A stretch of DNA of 64,000 nt from Bacteroides finegoldii DSM 17565 (lineage in GTDB: Bacteria > Bacteroidota > Bacteroidia > Bacteroidales > Bacteroidaceae): the NCBI RefSeq assembly GCF_000156195.1, contig NZ_GG688319.1, forward strand, positions 1 to 64,000, in the 5' to 3' direction. Positions 1 to 8,924 of this stretch are shown here, piece by piece. The position numbers and the translations under genes were made by a program. Below the pieces are notes generated by a model. The model was not told the DNA's origin and ran no database searches. It saw only the letters and a program-made list of their open reading frames with translations. Positions within the stretch are counted from its first letter, which is position 1; every line of letters starts with the position of its first letter.

Positions 1-196
1 CCAATGCGGTATGTATGATAGAAAAGGTCGAAAGAAAAAAGAAAGGCAGCATAATCTGACTAAAATAACAGGAAAACAGGAGAGGTTTTAACTTCCCCTA
101 AAAAAGACATGTACATAATGCATGGGTGGGAAGGAAAAAACAAGAATATGTAAACAATATTCTACAAAAAAGATAGAAGACTGGGAGAGTTGAACG
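1..196. other. Left-edge intergenic stretch, no gene seen
   Basis: This stretch is AT-rich and contains many stop codons in all frames. I see no coding region, RNA gene or clear promoter box in it. It ends at the strong hairpin described next. It may be the far side of an intergenic region belonging to a gene outside the window. Confidence 0.5.
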
Positions 197-248
197 AAAA
201 AATCAAGAGAAAAGCTTTGCTTTACGTGAGCTTTTCTCTTGATTTTTT
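197..248. terminator. Strong bidirectional intrinsic terminator
   Basis: A perfect 20-bp inverted repeat (197-216 pairing with 229-248) encloses a 12-nt loop. A-runs on the left arm and T-runs on the right arm let it end transcription in either direction. It lies about 90 bp downstream of the minus-strand CBM9-like gene, whose transcript it most likely ends. A gene to the left of the window reading rightwards could also use it. Confidence 0.85.
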
Positions 249-341
249 AGAAAGAGGAACATTTACTGAATATCCCTATATCCGGATTATGTACTTTTAT
301 CTTTCTTTCTCCGTGTCCTCTGCGTCCTCTGTGGTGAGAAA

Positions 342-983
342 TTATTCAAACTCCAATGTTCCGAAAAAGTCGGGACGATGGAAATCCGGTTTCTCTATTT
401 CTATCGGATTCCATGACAGGAAATGGGGAGTCTGCAACTCATCACCACATTTATAGAAGTTAGCTTTTATCTCTTTTCCATCAAGAGAATCAATCTGATG
501 TTTGAAGAACACTTTATAAGGGATAATCAAGGCTACTTCCCAACCGGATTCGTCAGCCTGCTCTTCAAAAGGCACATTACCCAAACTGGACCAGCGTTGC
601 ACAAGGGCGGTTATTTCTTTCGGAGCATGTTCACGGCCATTGCGTGCAGGACCTGCACCAATCAGAATCGTTCCGATACAATTACATTCGATATTATAAT
701 ACACCCCGTCATCTGCCGGTATAGAAAAGAATTCTACACAGGAGTCGGTCCATACAGAACCATTATCTTCTCCATATCTGGCACGTATACTCTCTTCCTT
801 TACCTTAAAATGCAACAAAATAGAGTCCTGCGTGTGAGCTATGCGAAAATTTACTTTAGGCTTGTAGGGATACTCAGCCCAATTAACACATTGAATGGGT
901 TGGAAATCAATCTTTTCTTCATCGAACAATTTCGGAAGCGAACAAGCCTCTACGTTAGCCGCACTAATTTTCTTTACTTTCAT
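342..983 (-). CDS. CBM9-like carbohydrate-binding protein
   Basis: A 213-residue protein resembling the family 9 carbohydrate-binding-like proteins common in Bacteroides. It has an immunoglobulin-like beta-sandwich pattern, with WAEYPYKPKV near the start, a central WTDSCVEFF segment and a C-terminal LSWNPIEIEKPDFHRPDFFG segment of the family type. There is no signal peptide in the form starting at 983, so it may be cytoplasmic. The ATG at 983 is preferred over the longer frame beginning at 1046 because a minus-strand TATATTTG box (1012-1005) lies just upstream of 983 and inside the longer reading. It is transcribed divergently from the hybrid regulator. Sugar binding follows from the family; the ligand is unknown. 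A role beside the glycosaminoglycan locus is inferred from position only. Confidence 0.75.
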   Translation of the reverse strand: MKVKKISAANVEACSLPKLFDEEKIDFQPIQCVNWAEYPYKPKVNFRIAHTQDSILLHFKVKEESIRARYGEDNGSVWTDSCVEFFSIPADDGVYYNIECNCIGTILIGAGPARNGREHAPKEITALVQRWSSLGNVPFEEQADESGWEVALIIPYKVFFKHQIDSLDGKEIKANFYKCGDELQTPHFLSWNPIEIEKPDFHRPDFFGTLEFE

Positions 984-1004
984 ATTTCTTTCGTTTGGAT
1001 GATA

Positions 1005-1012
1005 CAAATATA
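1005..1012 (-). promoter_or_regulatory. Bacteroides -7 box (TATATTTG) for CBM9-like gene
   Basis: The minus strand reads TATATTTG, matching the Bacteroides primary sigma factor -7 consensus TAnnTTTG. It would start transcription about 15 nt before the ATG at 983. I found no convincing -33 TTTG at the expected spacing. Confidence 0.5.
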
Positions 1013-1056
1013 CGAACTTTCTTCTAATAAGGTTCACAGAAATCAAATAAAAACGA

Positions 1057-1064
1057 TATATTTG
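1057..1064 (+). promoter_or_regulatory. Bacteroides -7 box (TATATTTG) for hybrid regulator
   Basis: TATATTTG matches the TAnnTTTG consensus and lies 31 bp before the GTG start at 1095, predicting a leader of about 24 nt. Together with the opposite box at 1005-1012 it forms a compact divergent promoter region. The -33 element is not obvious. Confidence 0.5.
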
Positions 1065-1094
1065 CCAATAGTAATACCTTAAAAGAACGAATTA

Positions 1095-4000
1095 GTGAAA
1101 AAAGTAACCCTTTTATTTCTGCTGTTTTTAAGCATCTCTGCAGTCCATACACAAGGTCAAAACATCACTTTCAGTCATTTGACCACGGATGACGGCCTTT
1201 CACAGTTCTCTGTCAATAGCATGTATATTGACGAAAGAGGAATTATATGGATCGGCACACGCGAGGGACTGAACCGGTATAACGGTAACGATATCAAAAG
1301 TTTTAAACTCAAAAAAAATGATCCGAACAGCCTGTTCAGCAACACAGTATTGCGTATCACCGGAAATAAGAAGGGGAAAGTGTACCTGCTTTGTACCGAC
1401 GGTATCGCAGAATTTGACCTGACTACTCAGCGGTTTAAAACACTACTGCAAGGGAATGTAGACGCCATCTACTATAATGAGAAACTATATATAGGTAAAA
1501 GAGAGGAAGTTTTCGTGTATAACGAAAGTACGGGCAACTTCGACCTTTATTATCATTTGGCGGGAAAGGATATCACTTTATCCTGCCTGCATCTGGACGA
1601 TAAAAAGAACCTCTGGATGGGGACAACCGGCAACGGAGTTTACTGCCTGTCGGAGAACAAAACAGTATCCCAACCTATCACAAAAGGCAATATCACAAGT
1701 ATCTATGAAGACTCCTCCAAAGAGTTATGGATAGGTAGTTGGGAGGAAGGACTATACCACATAACGACAGACGGTAACATCAAAAATCTTCGGCATGACC
1801 CCCAAAACCCGAACAGTCTATGTTCCGACTTTGTCAGAAGCTGTTGTGAAGACAATGCCGGTAATTTATGGATAGGAACATTCTACGGTTTGAACCGTTA
1901 TGACAAAAGTAGCGGTCAGTTCCAGGTTTACACAGCCGATGACAGCAGACCGGACGGACTCACTCACTCTTCTATTTGGTGTATTGTAAAAGACGGTCAG
2001 GGAACCATCTGGCTAGGAACTTATTTCGGAGGTGTCAATTACTTTAACCCGGAGTACGAAATATACACCCGCTACAAAGTAGGAAACACAGAAAAAGAAG
2101 GTTTAAGCAGTCCGATTGTAGGAAGAATGACAGAAGACAAAGACGGTAATCTGTGGATTTGCACCGAAGGGGGAGGTGTCAATGTCTACAACCGGAAAAG
2201 CAATACCTACCGTTGGTATCGACATGAAGAAGGGAAAAATACTATTTCGCACAATAACGTAAAAGCGATCTATTACGACCGGAACAACGACATCATGTGG
2301 ATTGGTACACATCTGGGAGGATTAAATAAACTCGACTTGCGAACCAATCGCTTTACCATATATAGGATGAAAGCAGGAGATCCCGCTTCACTGCCATCGG
2401 ATATTGTACGCGATATCGTACCCTACAAAGACAAGCTGGTCATCGCCACACAAAACGGAGTCTGCCTTTTCAGCCCGTCCACGGGTAGTTGCCGACAACT
2501 TTTTAAAGAGACCAAAGAAGGAAGAAATATCGGCATGGTGGCCAGCCTTTGCTTCGATAAAAATGGTACTTTATGGATTGCGGCCACCGGAGAAGGAGTT
2601 TACTCTTATCGCTTTGATAGCGGTGAGCTGACCAATTATTCACATAATCCGGCTACTCCGAATAGCCTCAGCAATAATAACATCAACAATATTACGCTGG
2701 ATAGTAGTGGCAACCTGTGGTTCTCCACTTCCGGAAGCGGTCTTGACCGTTATCGTGAAGAGAGCAATGACTTCGAGAATTTCGATGTACAAAAAGATGG
2801 TTTATCCAGCGATTGCATCTATGAAGTATTCGAATCATCTATCCAAAAAGGAAGTTTATTATTAATCACCAATCAAGGATTCTCACAGTTCGACTATCCG
2901 CACAAGAAGTTCTACAATTATGGTACGGAAAACGGATTCCCGTTAACAGCCGTCAATGAGAATGCCCTATTCGTAACCCACGATGGAGAAGTATTTTTGG
3001 GAGGTATTCAGGGAATGATCTCTTTCTGGGAGAAGAAGTTGCATTTCACACCGAAATCATATAGTATTATTCTTTCACGCCTGTTAGTCAACGGTAAAGA
3101 AGTACTTCCCGGAGATGAGACGGGAATTCTCGAACAATCCATCTGTCATACCCCCAAAATCAGCCTGAAATCAGATCAATCCATGTTCAGTCTGGAGTAT
3201 GCAACATCCAATTTCATTCCCGCCAATAGAGACGAGATAGTCTACCGCCTTGAAGGTTTCTCCGACGAGTGGAACCATACATACCGCCAACAGACGCTTA
3301 TCACATACACCAACCTGAATCCGGGCAAGTATACATTAATCATCAAATCGCAACGGGACGGTATCGAAGAGGCACGGCTCCAGATTCTGGTACTTCCTTC
3401 CTGGTACGAGACATGGTGGGCTTATCTGATCTATACAGTCATTACAATCAGTCTGTTCTGGTTCCTTATCCAGAACTACAATTCACGTATCAAGCTGCGG
3501 GAATCATTGAAATACGAAAAGAAGCATATCGAAGACCTGGAAGCACTGAACCAGTCCAAACTTCGTTTCTTTACCAATATCTCCCATGAGTTCCGTACCC
3601 CGCTTACCCTGATTGTAGGACAAGTGGAAACGTTGTTACAAGTACAGACATTTACTCCTAATATATATAATAAGGTATTAGGAATCTATAAGAACAGTCT
3701 ACAGTTGCGGGAACTGATTACAGAATTACTTGATTTCCGTAAACAGGAACAGGGACACATGAAAATAAAGACGAGCAAGCATAATTTGGTGGAGTTCCTC
3801 TACGAGAATTATTTGCTCTTCTTAGAGTATGCAAGCAGCAAGCAGATAAACTTCAACTTCATCAAGCAAACAGATGACATTGAAGTATGGTATGACCAGA
3901 AACAGATGCAGAAAGTAATCAATAACCTTCTATCCAATGCTCTGAAACATACCAAAGCAGAAGATACGATAACAATCAAGGTGTCGCAGGAGCAAGACCA

Positions 4001-5156
4001 TGCCATCATAGAAATAAAAGATACCGGTTCGGGTATTGCTGCTGCCGAAATCGATAAGATATTCGACCGTTTCTACCAGACCGAACATCTGGACTCATTA
4101 AACACCGGAGCCGGAACAGGCATTGGTTTGGCGCTGACAAAGGGAATCGTAGAACTGCATCACGGCACTATCCGTGTGGAAAGTGAACCCGGCAAGGGAA
4201 GCAGCTTCATCATCACCCTCAAGCTTGGGAACCAACACTTTACGGAAGAGCAGATCGTCAAGGAAGATGTAGAATCCACCATTCAGCAACCAACAGACGT
4301 GTTCGTTCCTTCGGTTGAGGTATTGCCCGATACCGCATGGAAAGAAGAAGAGAACAACAAGCGTATTGAGGATGCCAAGATGTTGATTGTGGAAGACAAT
4401 GAATCTATCAAACAAATGCTAGTCAGCATTTTCGAAACATTCTATCAGGTCACAACCGCATCCGACGGTGAAGAGGCTTTGGAAAAAGTGAGGGAAGAGA
4501 TGCCTAGCATTATATTAAGTGATGTCGTCATGCCCCGTATGTCCGGAACAGAACTTTGCAAACGAATCAAGACAGACTTTAATACCTGCCATATTCCGGT
4601 GGTACTGTTGACAGCCCGTACTGCGATAGAACATAATATTGAGGGACTGAAAATCGGTGCGGACGACTATATCACCAAGCCGTTCAATACGAACCTGCTG
4701 ATTTCCCGTTGCAACAACTTGGTTAATTCCCGCAGACTGTTACAGGAAAAATTCAGCAAGCAACCGCAGGCTTTCGCACAAATGCTGGCTACCAACCCGA
4801 TGGATAAGGAAATGCTGGACCGTGCTATGGCTATTATTGAACGCCATTTGGACAACCCGGATTTCAACGTCAACATTTTCGCCCGCGAAATGGGTATGGC
4901 ACGTACTAATCTGTTTACCAAGTTGAAAGCCGTTACCGGACAGACTCCGAACGACTTCATCCTAAGTATACGTCTCAAGAAAGGAGCTGTCATGCTCCGG
5001 AACAATCCGGAACTAAATATCACGGAAATCTCCGACCGAATCGGCTTCTCTTCTTCGCGCTATTTCAGCAAGTGCTTCAAAGAGATTTATCACGTCAGTC
5101 CATTGGCCTACCGTAAAGGGGAAGAGAAAGAAGAAGGGGAAGAAGAAACAGCGTAA
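1095..5156 (+). CDS. Hybrid two-component system sensor/regulator (HTCS)
   Basis: A 1353-residue one-protein two-component system. It has a signal peptide (residues 1-22) and then repeated beta-propeller blades with LWIGT-type motifs to about 680. A Y_Y_Y domain (about 690-745), a membrane helix (about 757-777) and a histidine kinase core follow; the phosphoacceptor H831 sits in SHEFRTPLTL and is followed by an HATPase domain. The C-terminus carries a receiver domain with phosphoacceptor D1143 in LSDVVMP, and an AraC-type DNA-binding domain ends near residue 1345. HTCS proteins bind a PUL-derived oligosaccharide in the periplasm and activate the local susC/D operon. Position beside the sulfatase and lyase genes points to unsaturated chondroitin or hyaluronan disaccharides as signal, by inference. 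Translation starts at GTG; no earlier ATG fits the signal peptide. Confidence 0.95.
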   Translation: MKKVTLLFLLFLSISAVHTQGQNITFSHLTTDDGLSQFSVNSMYIDERGIIWIGTREGLNRYNGNDIKSFKLKKNDPNSLFSNTVLRITGNKKGKVYLLCTDGIAEFDLTTQRFKTLLQGNVDAIYYNEKLYIGKREEVFVYNESTGNFDLYYHLAGKDITLSCLHLDDKKNLWMGTTGNGVYCLSENKTVSQPITKGNITSIYEDSSKELWIGSWEEGLYHITTDGNIKNLRHDPQNPNSLCSDFVRSCCEDNAGNLWIGTFYGLNRYDKSSGQFQVYTADDSRPDGLTHSSIWCIVKDGQGTIWLGTYFGGVNYFNPEYEIYTRYKVGNTEKEGLSSPIVGRMTEDKDGNLWICTEGGGVNVYNRKSNTYRWYRHEEGKNTISHNNVKAIYYDRNNDIMWIGTHLGGLNKLDLRTNRFTIYRMKAGDPASLPSDIVRDIVPYKDKLVIATQNGVCLFSPSTGSCRQLFKETKEGRNIGMVASLCFDKNGTLWIAATGEGVYSYRFDSGELTNYSHNPATPNSLSNNNINNITLDSSGNLWFSTSGSGLDRYREESNDFENFDVQKDGLSSDCIYEVFESSIQKGSLLLITNQGFSQFDYPHKKFYNYGTENGFPLTAVNENALFVTHDGEVFLGGIQGMISFWEKKLHFTPKSYSIILSRLLVNGKEVLPGDETGILEQSICHTPKISLKSDQSMFSLEYATSNFIPANRDEIVYRLEGFSDEWNHTYRQQTLITYTNLNPGKYTLIIKSQRDGIEEARLQILVLPSWYETWWAYLIYTVITISLFWFLIQNYNSRIKLRESLKYEKKHIEDLEALNQSKLRFFTNISHEFRTPLTLIVGQVETLLQVQTFTPNIYNKVLGIYKNSLQLRELITELLDFRKQEQGHMKIKTSKHNLVEFLYENYLLFLEYASSKQINFNFIKQTDDIEVWYDQKQMQKVINNLLSNALKHTKAEDTITIKVSQEQDHAIIEIKDTGSGIAAAEIDKIFDRFYQTEHLDSLNTGAGTGIGLALTKGIVELHHGTIRVESEPGKGSSFIITLKLGNQHFTEEQIVKEDVESTIQQPTDVFVPSVEVLPDTAWKEEENNKRIEDAKMLIVEDNESIKQMLVSIFETFYQVTTASDGEEALEKVREEMPSIILSDVVMPRMSGTELCKRIKTDFNTCHIPVVLLTARTAIEHNIEGLKIGADDYITKPFNTNLLISRCNNLVNSRRLLQEKFSKQPQAFAQMLATNPMDKEMLDRAMAIIERHLDNPDFNVNIFAREMGMARTNLFTKLKAVTGQTPNDFILSIRLKKGAVMLRNNPELNITEISDRIGFSSSRYFSKCFKEIYHVSPLAYRKGEEKEEGEEETA

Positions 5157-5232
5157 TATCCGGTATTATCAAGAGTGTACTATTTTGTACTTCAGTTGTA
5201 CATTACTAGTCATCCTTGTTTTCTCAATTGTT

Positions 5233-5240
5233 TATCTTTG
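5233..5240 (+). promoter_or_regulatory. Bacteroides -7 box (TATCTTTG) for sulfatase
   Basis: TATCTTTG matches TAnnTTTG and lies 35 bp before the sulfatase ATG, predicting a leader of about 28 nt. This suggests the sulfatase has its own promoter rather than relying on read-through from the regulator gene. A clear -33 element was not found. Confidence 0.5.
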
Positions 5241-5274
5241 TATCAGTAACATTACCCCCTAAAAGATAAACATT

Positions 5275-6810
5275 ATGAGAAACGTTTCACGCCTATTCCC
5301 GTTATTGCCCGGCATTGCCATGCTAACCGGCTGCAATCACGCATCTCAAAAGAACAACGGACAAAACGTTCAGAATCCGAACATCATTTATATATTTGCG
5401 GATGATCTTGGTATCGGTGACTTGAGCTGTTACGGAGCGAGTAAAATTAGTACTCCCAATATTGACCGTCTGGCAGGACAAGGAGTACAATTTACCAATG
5501 CTTACGCCACTTCAGCTACCAGTACCCCTTCCCGTTTCGGGCTCTTGACGGGTATGTATCCCTGGCGGCAGGAAAACACGGGTATTGCTCCCGGAAACTC
5601 GGAACTTATCATCGACACTGCCTGCGTTACAATGGCCGATATGCTGAAAGACGCCGGATACGCTACTGGTGCAGTAGGCAAATGGCATTTGGGACTGGGA
5701 CCGAAAGGCGGAACAGACTTCAACAGCCAAATCAGTCCGAATGCGCAAAGTATCGGTTTCGATTATGAGTTCATCATTCCGGCAACCGTAGACCGTGTTC
5801 CTTGTGTATTCGTTGAAAACGGACGTGTAGTGAATCTTGATCCGAACGATCCCATCACCGTCAGCTACGACCACAAAGTAGGTGACTGGCCTACGGGAGA
5901 AGAAAATCCGGAACTTGTGAAATTAAAGCCCAGTCAAGGACACAACAATACCATTATTAACGGTATTCCCCGTATCGGCTGGATGACCGGAGGAAAATCC
6001 GCTCTTTGGCAAGATGAAAACATAGCCGACATTATCACTGACAAGGCCAAGAATTTCATTGCATCCCATCAGGAAGAACCCTTCTTTTTATATATGGGTA
6101 CGCAAGACGTACATGTACCGCGCATCCCTCACCCACGTTTCGCAGGAAAAAGCGGACTTGGAACACGTGGCGATGTCATTCTTCAGTTAGACTGGACTAT
6201 CGGTGAAATCATGCACACATTGGACAGCCTCAACATAGCGGACAACACTATCCTGATCTTTACCAGCGACAACGGTCCCGTGATTGACGACGGCTATCAG
6301 GACTATGCCTACGAGAATCTCAATGGTCATACTCCAATGGGAATCTATCGCGGTGGCAAATACAGTGCTTACGAAGCCGGTACCCGCATTCCTTTTATCA
6401 TTCGCTGGCCTGCTAAAATACAGCCTTCCAAACAACAAGCTCTTTTCTCGCAGATCGACACTTACGCATCACTTGCTTCGCTTCTGAATCAGCCCTTGCG
6501 CAAGGGTGCAGCCCCCGACAGCCAGGAACATCTGGATGTGCTTTTAGGCAAAAACAATACAGGTCGTGAGTATGTAGTCCAACAAAACCTGAATAACACA
6601 CTTGCCATTGTTAAGGGAGAATGGAAATATATTGAACCAAGCGATGGTCCTGCTATTGAATTCTGGACAAAGATGGAACTGGGTAATGACAAGCAGCCTC
6701 AGCTATATGATCTCTCATCCGACCCATCGGAGAAAACAAATATAGCGAAGTCACATCCCGAGATTGTAAAAGAGTTATCCGCATTATTGGAAAGTGTAAA
6801 AGAAGAATAG
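5275..6810 (+). CDS. Sulfatase, serine type, probable glycosaminoglycan sulfatase
   Basis: A 511-residue family S1 sulfatase predicted to act in the periplasm or as a lipoprotein (lipobox ending in C20). The metal-binding ADDLG sits at residues 42-46. The active-site signature reads S83-T-P-S-R87, so S83 is the predicted formylglycine precursor; serine-type enzymes need the anaerobic radical-SAM maturase anSME, which is not encoded here. Other family features are KWHLG near residue 137 and the TSDNGP segment. The length is normal. It follows the HTCS by 118 bp on the same strand. From memory, B. thetaiotaomicron has BT3333, a GalNAc-6-O-sulfatase, in the same position next to its chondroitin HTCS. 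The same specificity is likely here but is inferred from position, not from a measured alignment. Confidence 0.9.
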   Translation: MRNVSRLFPLLPGIAMLTGCNHASQKNNGQNVQNPNIIYIFADDLGIGDLSCYGASKISTPNIDRLAGQGVQFTNAYATSATSTPSRFGLLTGMYPWRQENTGIAPGNSELIIDTACVTMADMLKDAGYATGAVGKWHLGLGPKGGTDFNSQISPNAQSIGFDYEFIIPATVDRVPCVFVENGRVVNLDPNDPITVSYDHKVGDWPTGEENPELVKLKPSQGHNNTIINGIPRIGWMTGGKSALWQDENIADIITDKAKNFIASHQEEPFFLYMGTQDVHVPRIPHPRFAGKSGLGTRGDVILQLDWTIGEIMHTLDSLNIADNTILIFTSDNGPVIDDGYQDYAYENLNGHTPMGIYRGGKYSAYEAGTRIPFIIRWPAKIQPSKQQALFSQIDTYASLASLLNQPLRKGAAPDSQEHLDVLLGKNNTGREYVVQQNLNNTLAIVKGEWKYIEPSDGPAIEFWTKMELGNDKQPQLYDLSSDPSEKTNIAKSHPEIVKELSALLESVKEE

Positions 6811-7010
6811 AAATATGAGAATAATAGATTTGTATGATTTTGCACCTATCTTGAATAATAACACCCACTACACCCACGCAAAATCCATACATTTGTAGAA
6901 AATATAAAACAGTGAATATGCGTTACAACAAAAAGCAATATATCACACGATTTTTCTAACCTTATTGAAAACGTATAATAAAATCGGACTTTAATCAATT
7001 TAACCCCCTA

Positions 7011-7040
7011 AAGAGAGGAACCGTGAGGCTCCTCTCTTTT
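7011..7040. terminator. Intrinsic terminator between convergent sulfatase and PUL operon
   Basis: A 9-bp perfect stem (7011-7019 with 7030-7038) has a 10-nt loop and is followed on the plus strand by a T-run. It lies between the convergent ends of the sulfatase (+) and the alpha-L-fucosidase (-). It is best suited to the plus strand and may serve both. The rest of 6811-7102 shows no gene. Confidence 0.7.
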
Positions 7041-7102
7041 ACTTTGACCTCTGTTGAAAAAAGTTATTTCATAAAAGTAAAGAATTGTCTGCTCTTTGAA
7101 CA

Positions 7103-8905
7103 TCAGTAGGCTTCTTTGATTAGCTCTATTCTCATAAAGCGAATGTTTTTCTCACTCTCATTCTGGATATCCTCCCCAAAGAATCCCAAACGGCTAAACG
7201 TGCCTGTTGCATTCACAGAAAGTTCCAACCCTTTTGTGCCTTTCTGCTTGAAGTGTACCGTACCGATATCACTCCATGTTTCCGGGTAGGAGTTCTGGCG
7301 TACATTGGACAACTCCCCGTCTTTCTTCATCAATACGGAATTGAACGGAGTATTATCATCCACTTTCAATGTAATTCTAGCTCCCTCAGCAAATGATCTT
7401 CTCCAATGGCGACTGGTGAATACACGTACTTTGTAAGTACCCGGCTCATCAATCACACATTTCAGCTGCAACTTACCAGTACCTGCATGGAAGTTTTGTG
7501 TATTTCCACCCTCAGCAATCGTCAAACTTCCCTCTTTGCCCGGAATAATCTTACCATTTGCCACCGGAATACTGACTACATTTTCGTTCATGTAATTATC
7601 CTCGCTAAAACGCACCGGAGACTTACATACCAACTTCAGCACCGGAATTTCATCATAATTCAGATGAGCAGGCACTGTCAATACCGGATACGATTGATCA
7701 GTCACCGTCACTTTCTTACCGGAAGCAAGTATTTCTGCCTTTGTAATGGATGTCAACAAACCCTTCAATGCAATACAACGGTTCAGAGGTTCCCTCAAAA
7801 GATGCAGATAAATCACATTACCCTTATGTGTAACATACCCCCAAGGGAAGTTATCATTAAAAGGATTTCCGGTTGTTCCGTAGACAGCTTCCGAATTCTT
7901 CTGCATCCACCTTCCGATGAAATCCATTATATCAATGCTCGGTTGTGGTACGGTTCCATCCTCCTTCGGACCGATATTCACCATATAGTTCACTCCACGA
8001 CTCGCACATTCTATCAATGAGCAAAGAATATCTTTCGGGCTCTTCCAGTTTTGGTCGTTCTTTTTGTATCCCCAAGTATGATTCATGGTAGCCACCATTT
8101 CCAAATCCATATTCACACGCGAACAAGGCATCTCATTGTCTCCCAATGCTCCATAATCTCCCAGATTATAACCCACACGACCATTCACAATACATTCCGG
8201 CTGTAATTCTCTGACTACATTTACAAATGTCCGACTCTGTTCTTTCGTCAAGTCAAACGGAGTGTCATACCATAACAAATCAATTTTACCGTATCGGGTA
8301 AGCAATTCCCGCATTTGCGGTAAAGCCTTTTCCCTGATATAACGGTCCAGATTCGGTTTTACTTCCGATTTCGGCTTACCATAATGCCCGTCATATTCAT
8401 TCTGCATCACAGCAGCGTCTTCTTCCCGCCAATCTTGCCGATGAGAATAGTAGAATCCGACTTTTACCCCATGCTTACGGCAAGCTTCTACCAGTTCTTT
8501 CAAAGGATCTCTTTTATAAGGAGTACGCTCAATATCAAAATCAGACACCTCGCTCGGATACATACAAAAGCCTTCATGGTGTTTAGTCGTAAATACAATA
8601 TAACGAGCTCCGGCTTGCTTTGCTAATTTCACCCATTCTTCCGGATTATATTTAGCTAACGTGAGTTTATCAGCCAGTTTCTCATATTCATTGTTAGGGA
8701 CCTTGGCAAAATTCTGTATCCACTCACCGATGCCATCCACCGGCTTTCCATTCCATTCACCGGCAGCAACTGAATACAATCCCCAATGAATAAACATACC
8801 AAAGCGACCTTCACGCCACCAGTCCATATCTACCGACTGTTGTGCCTGTCCGTAAACAAACGCCCAACTCAACATTAATATACTTAACAACTTCTTCATA
8901 TTCAT
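7103..8905 (-). CDS. GH29 alpha-L-fucosidase
   Basis: A 600-residue secreted GH29 retaining alpha-L-fucosidase. It has a signal peptide (about residues 1-21) and then the family start motif WWREGRFGMFIHWGLYS. The KHHEGFCM segment follows near residue 109, and the predicted nucleophile D214 sits in LLWYD. The acid/base residue is not certain from sequence; E258 and E269 are candidates. The part after about residue 450 looks like a separate beta-sandwich module. It is the last gene of the ten-gene minus-strand operon, 19 bp after the PL8-like lyase. A fucosidase is not needed for ordinary chondroitin sulfate, so it suggests a fucosylated substrate or a linked glycoprotein glycan. GH29 assignment is secure; linkage preference is unknown. 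Confidence 0.93.
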   Translation of the reverse strand: MNMKKLLSILMLSWAFVYGQAQQSVDMDWWREGRFGMFIHWGLYSVAAGEWNGKPVDGIGEWIQNFAKVPNNEYEKLADKLTLAKYNPEEWVKLAKQAGARYIVFTTKHHEGFCMYPSEVSDFDIERTPYKRDPLKELVEACRKHGVKVGFYYSHRQDWREEDAAVMQNEYDGHYGKPKSEVKPNLDRYIREKALPQMRELLTRYGKIDLLWYDTPFDLTKEQSRTFVNVVRELQPECIVNGRVGYNLGDYGALGDNEMPCSRVNMDLEMVATMNHTWGYKKNDQNWKSPKDILCSLIECASRGVNYMVNIGPKEDGTVPQPSIDIMDFIGRWMQKNSEAVYGTTGNPFNDNFPWGYVTHKGNVIYLHLLREPLNRCIALKGLLTSITKAEILASGKKVTVTDQSYPVLTVPAHLNYDEIPVLKLVCKSPVRFSEDNYMNENVVSIPVANGKIIPGKEGSLTIAEGGNTQNFHAGTGKLQLKCVIDEPGTYKVRVFTSRHWRRSFAEGARITLKVDDNTPFNSVLMKKDGELSNVRQNSYPETWSDIGTVHFKQKGTKGLELSVNATGTFSRLGFFGEDIQNESEKNIRFMRIELIKEAY

Positions 8906-8924
8906 ACCATTCTTTCTTGATCTA

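Noticed and set aside
190..456. Small plus-strand open frame of 88 codons
   Set aside because: It runs through the terminator hairpin and the 3' end of the CBM9-like gene; no recognisable protein pattern.
423..1082. Plus-strand open frame of 219 codons
   Set aside because: It is antisense to the CBM9-like gene, has no domain and lacks a promoter or signal.
7406..8020. Plus-strand open frame of 204 codons inside the fucosidase gene
   Set aside because: It is antisense to a clear GH29 coding region, and its composition is that of a shadow frame.
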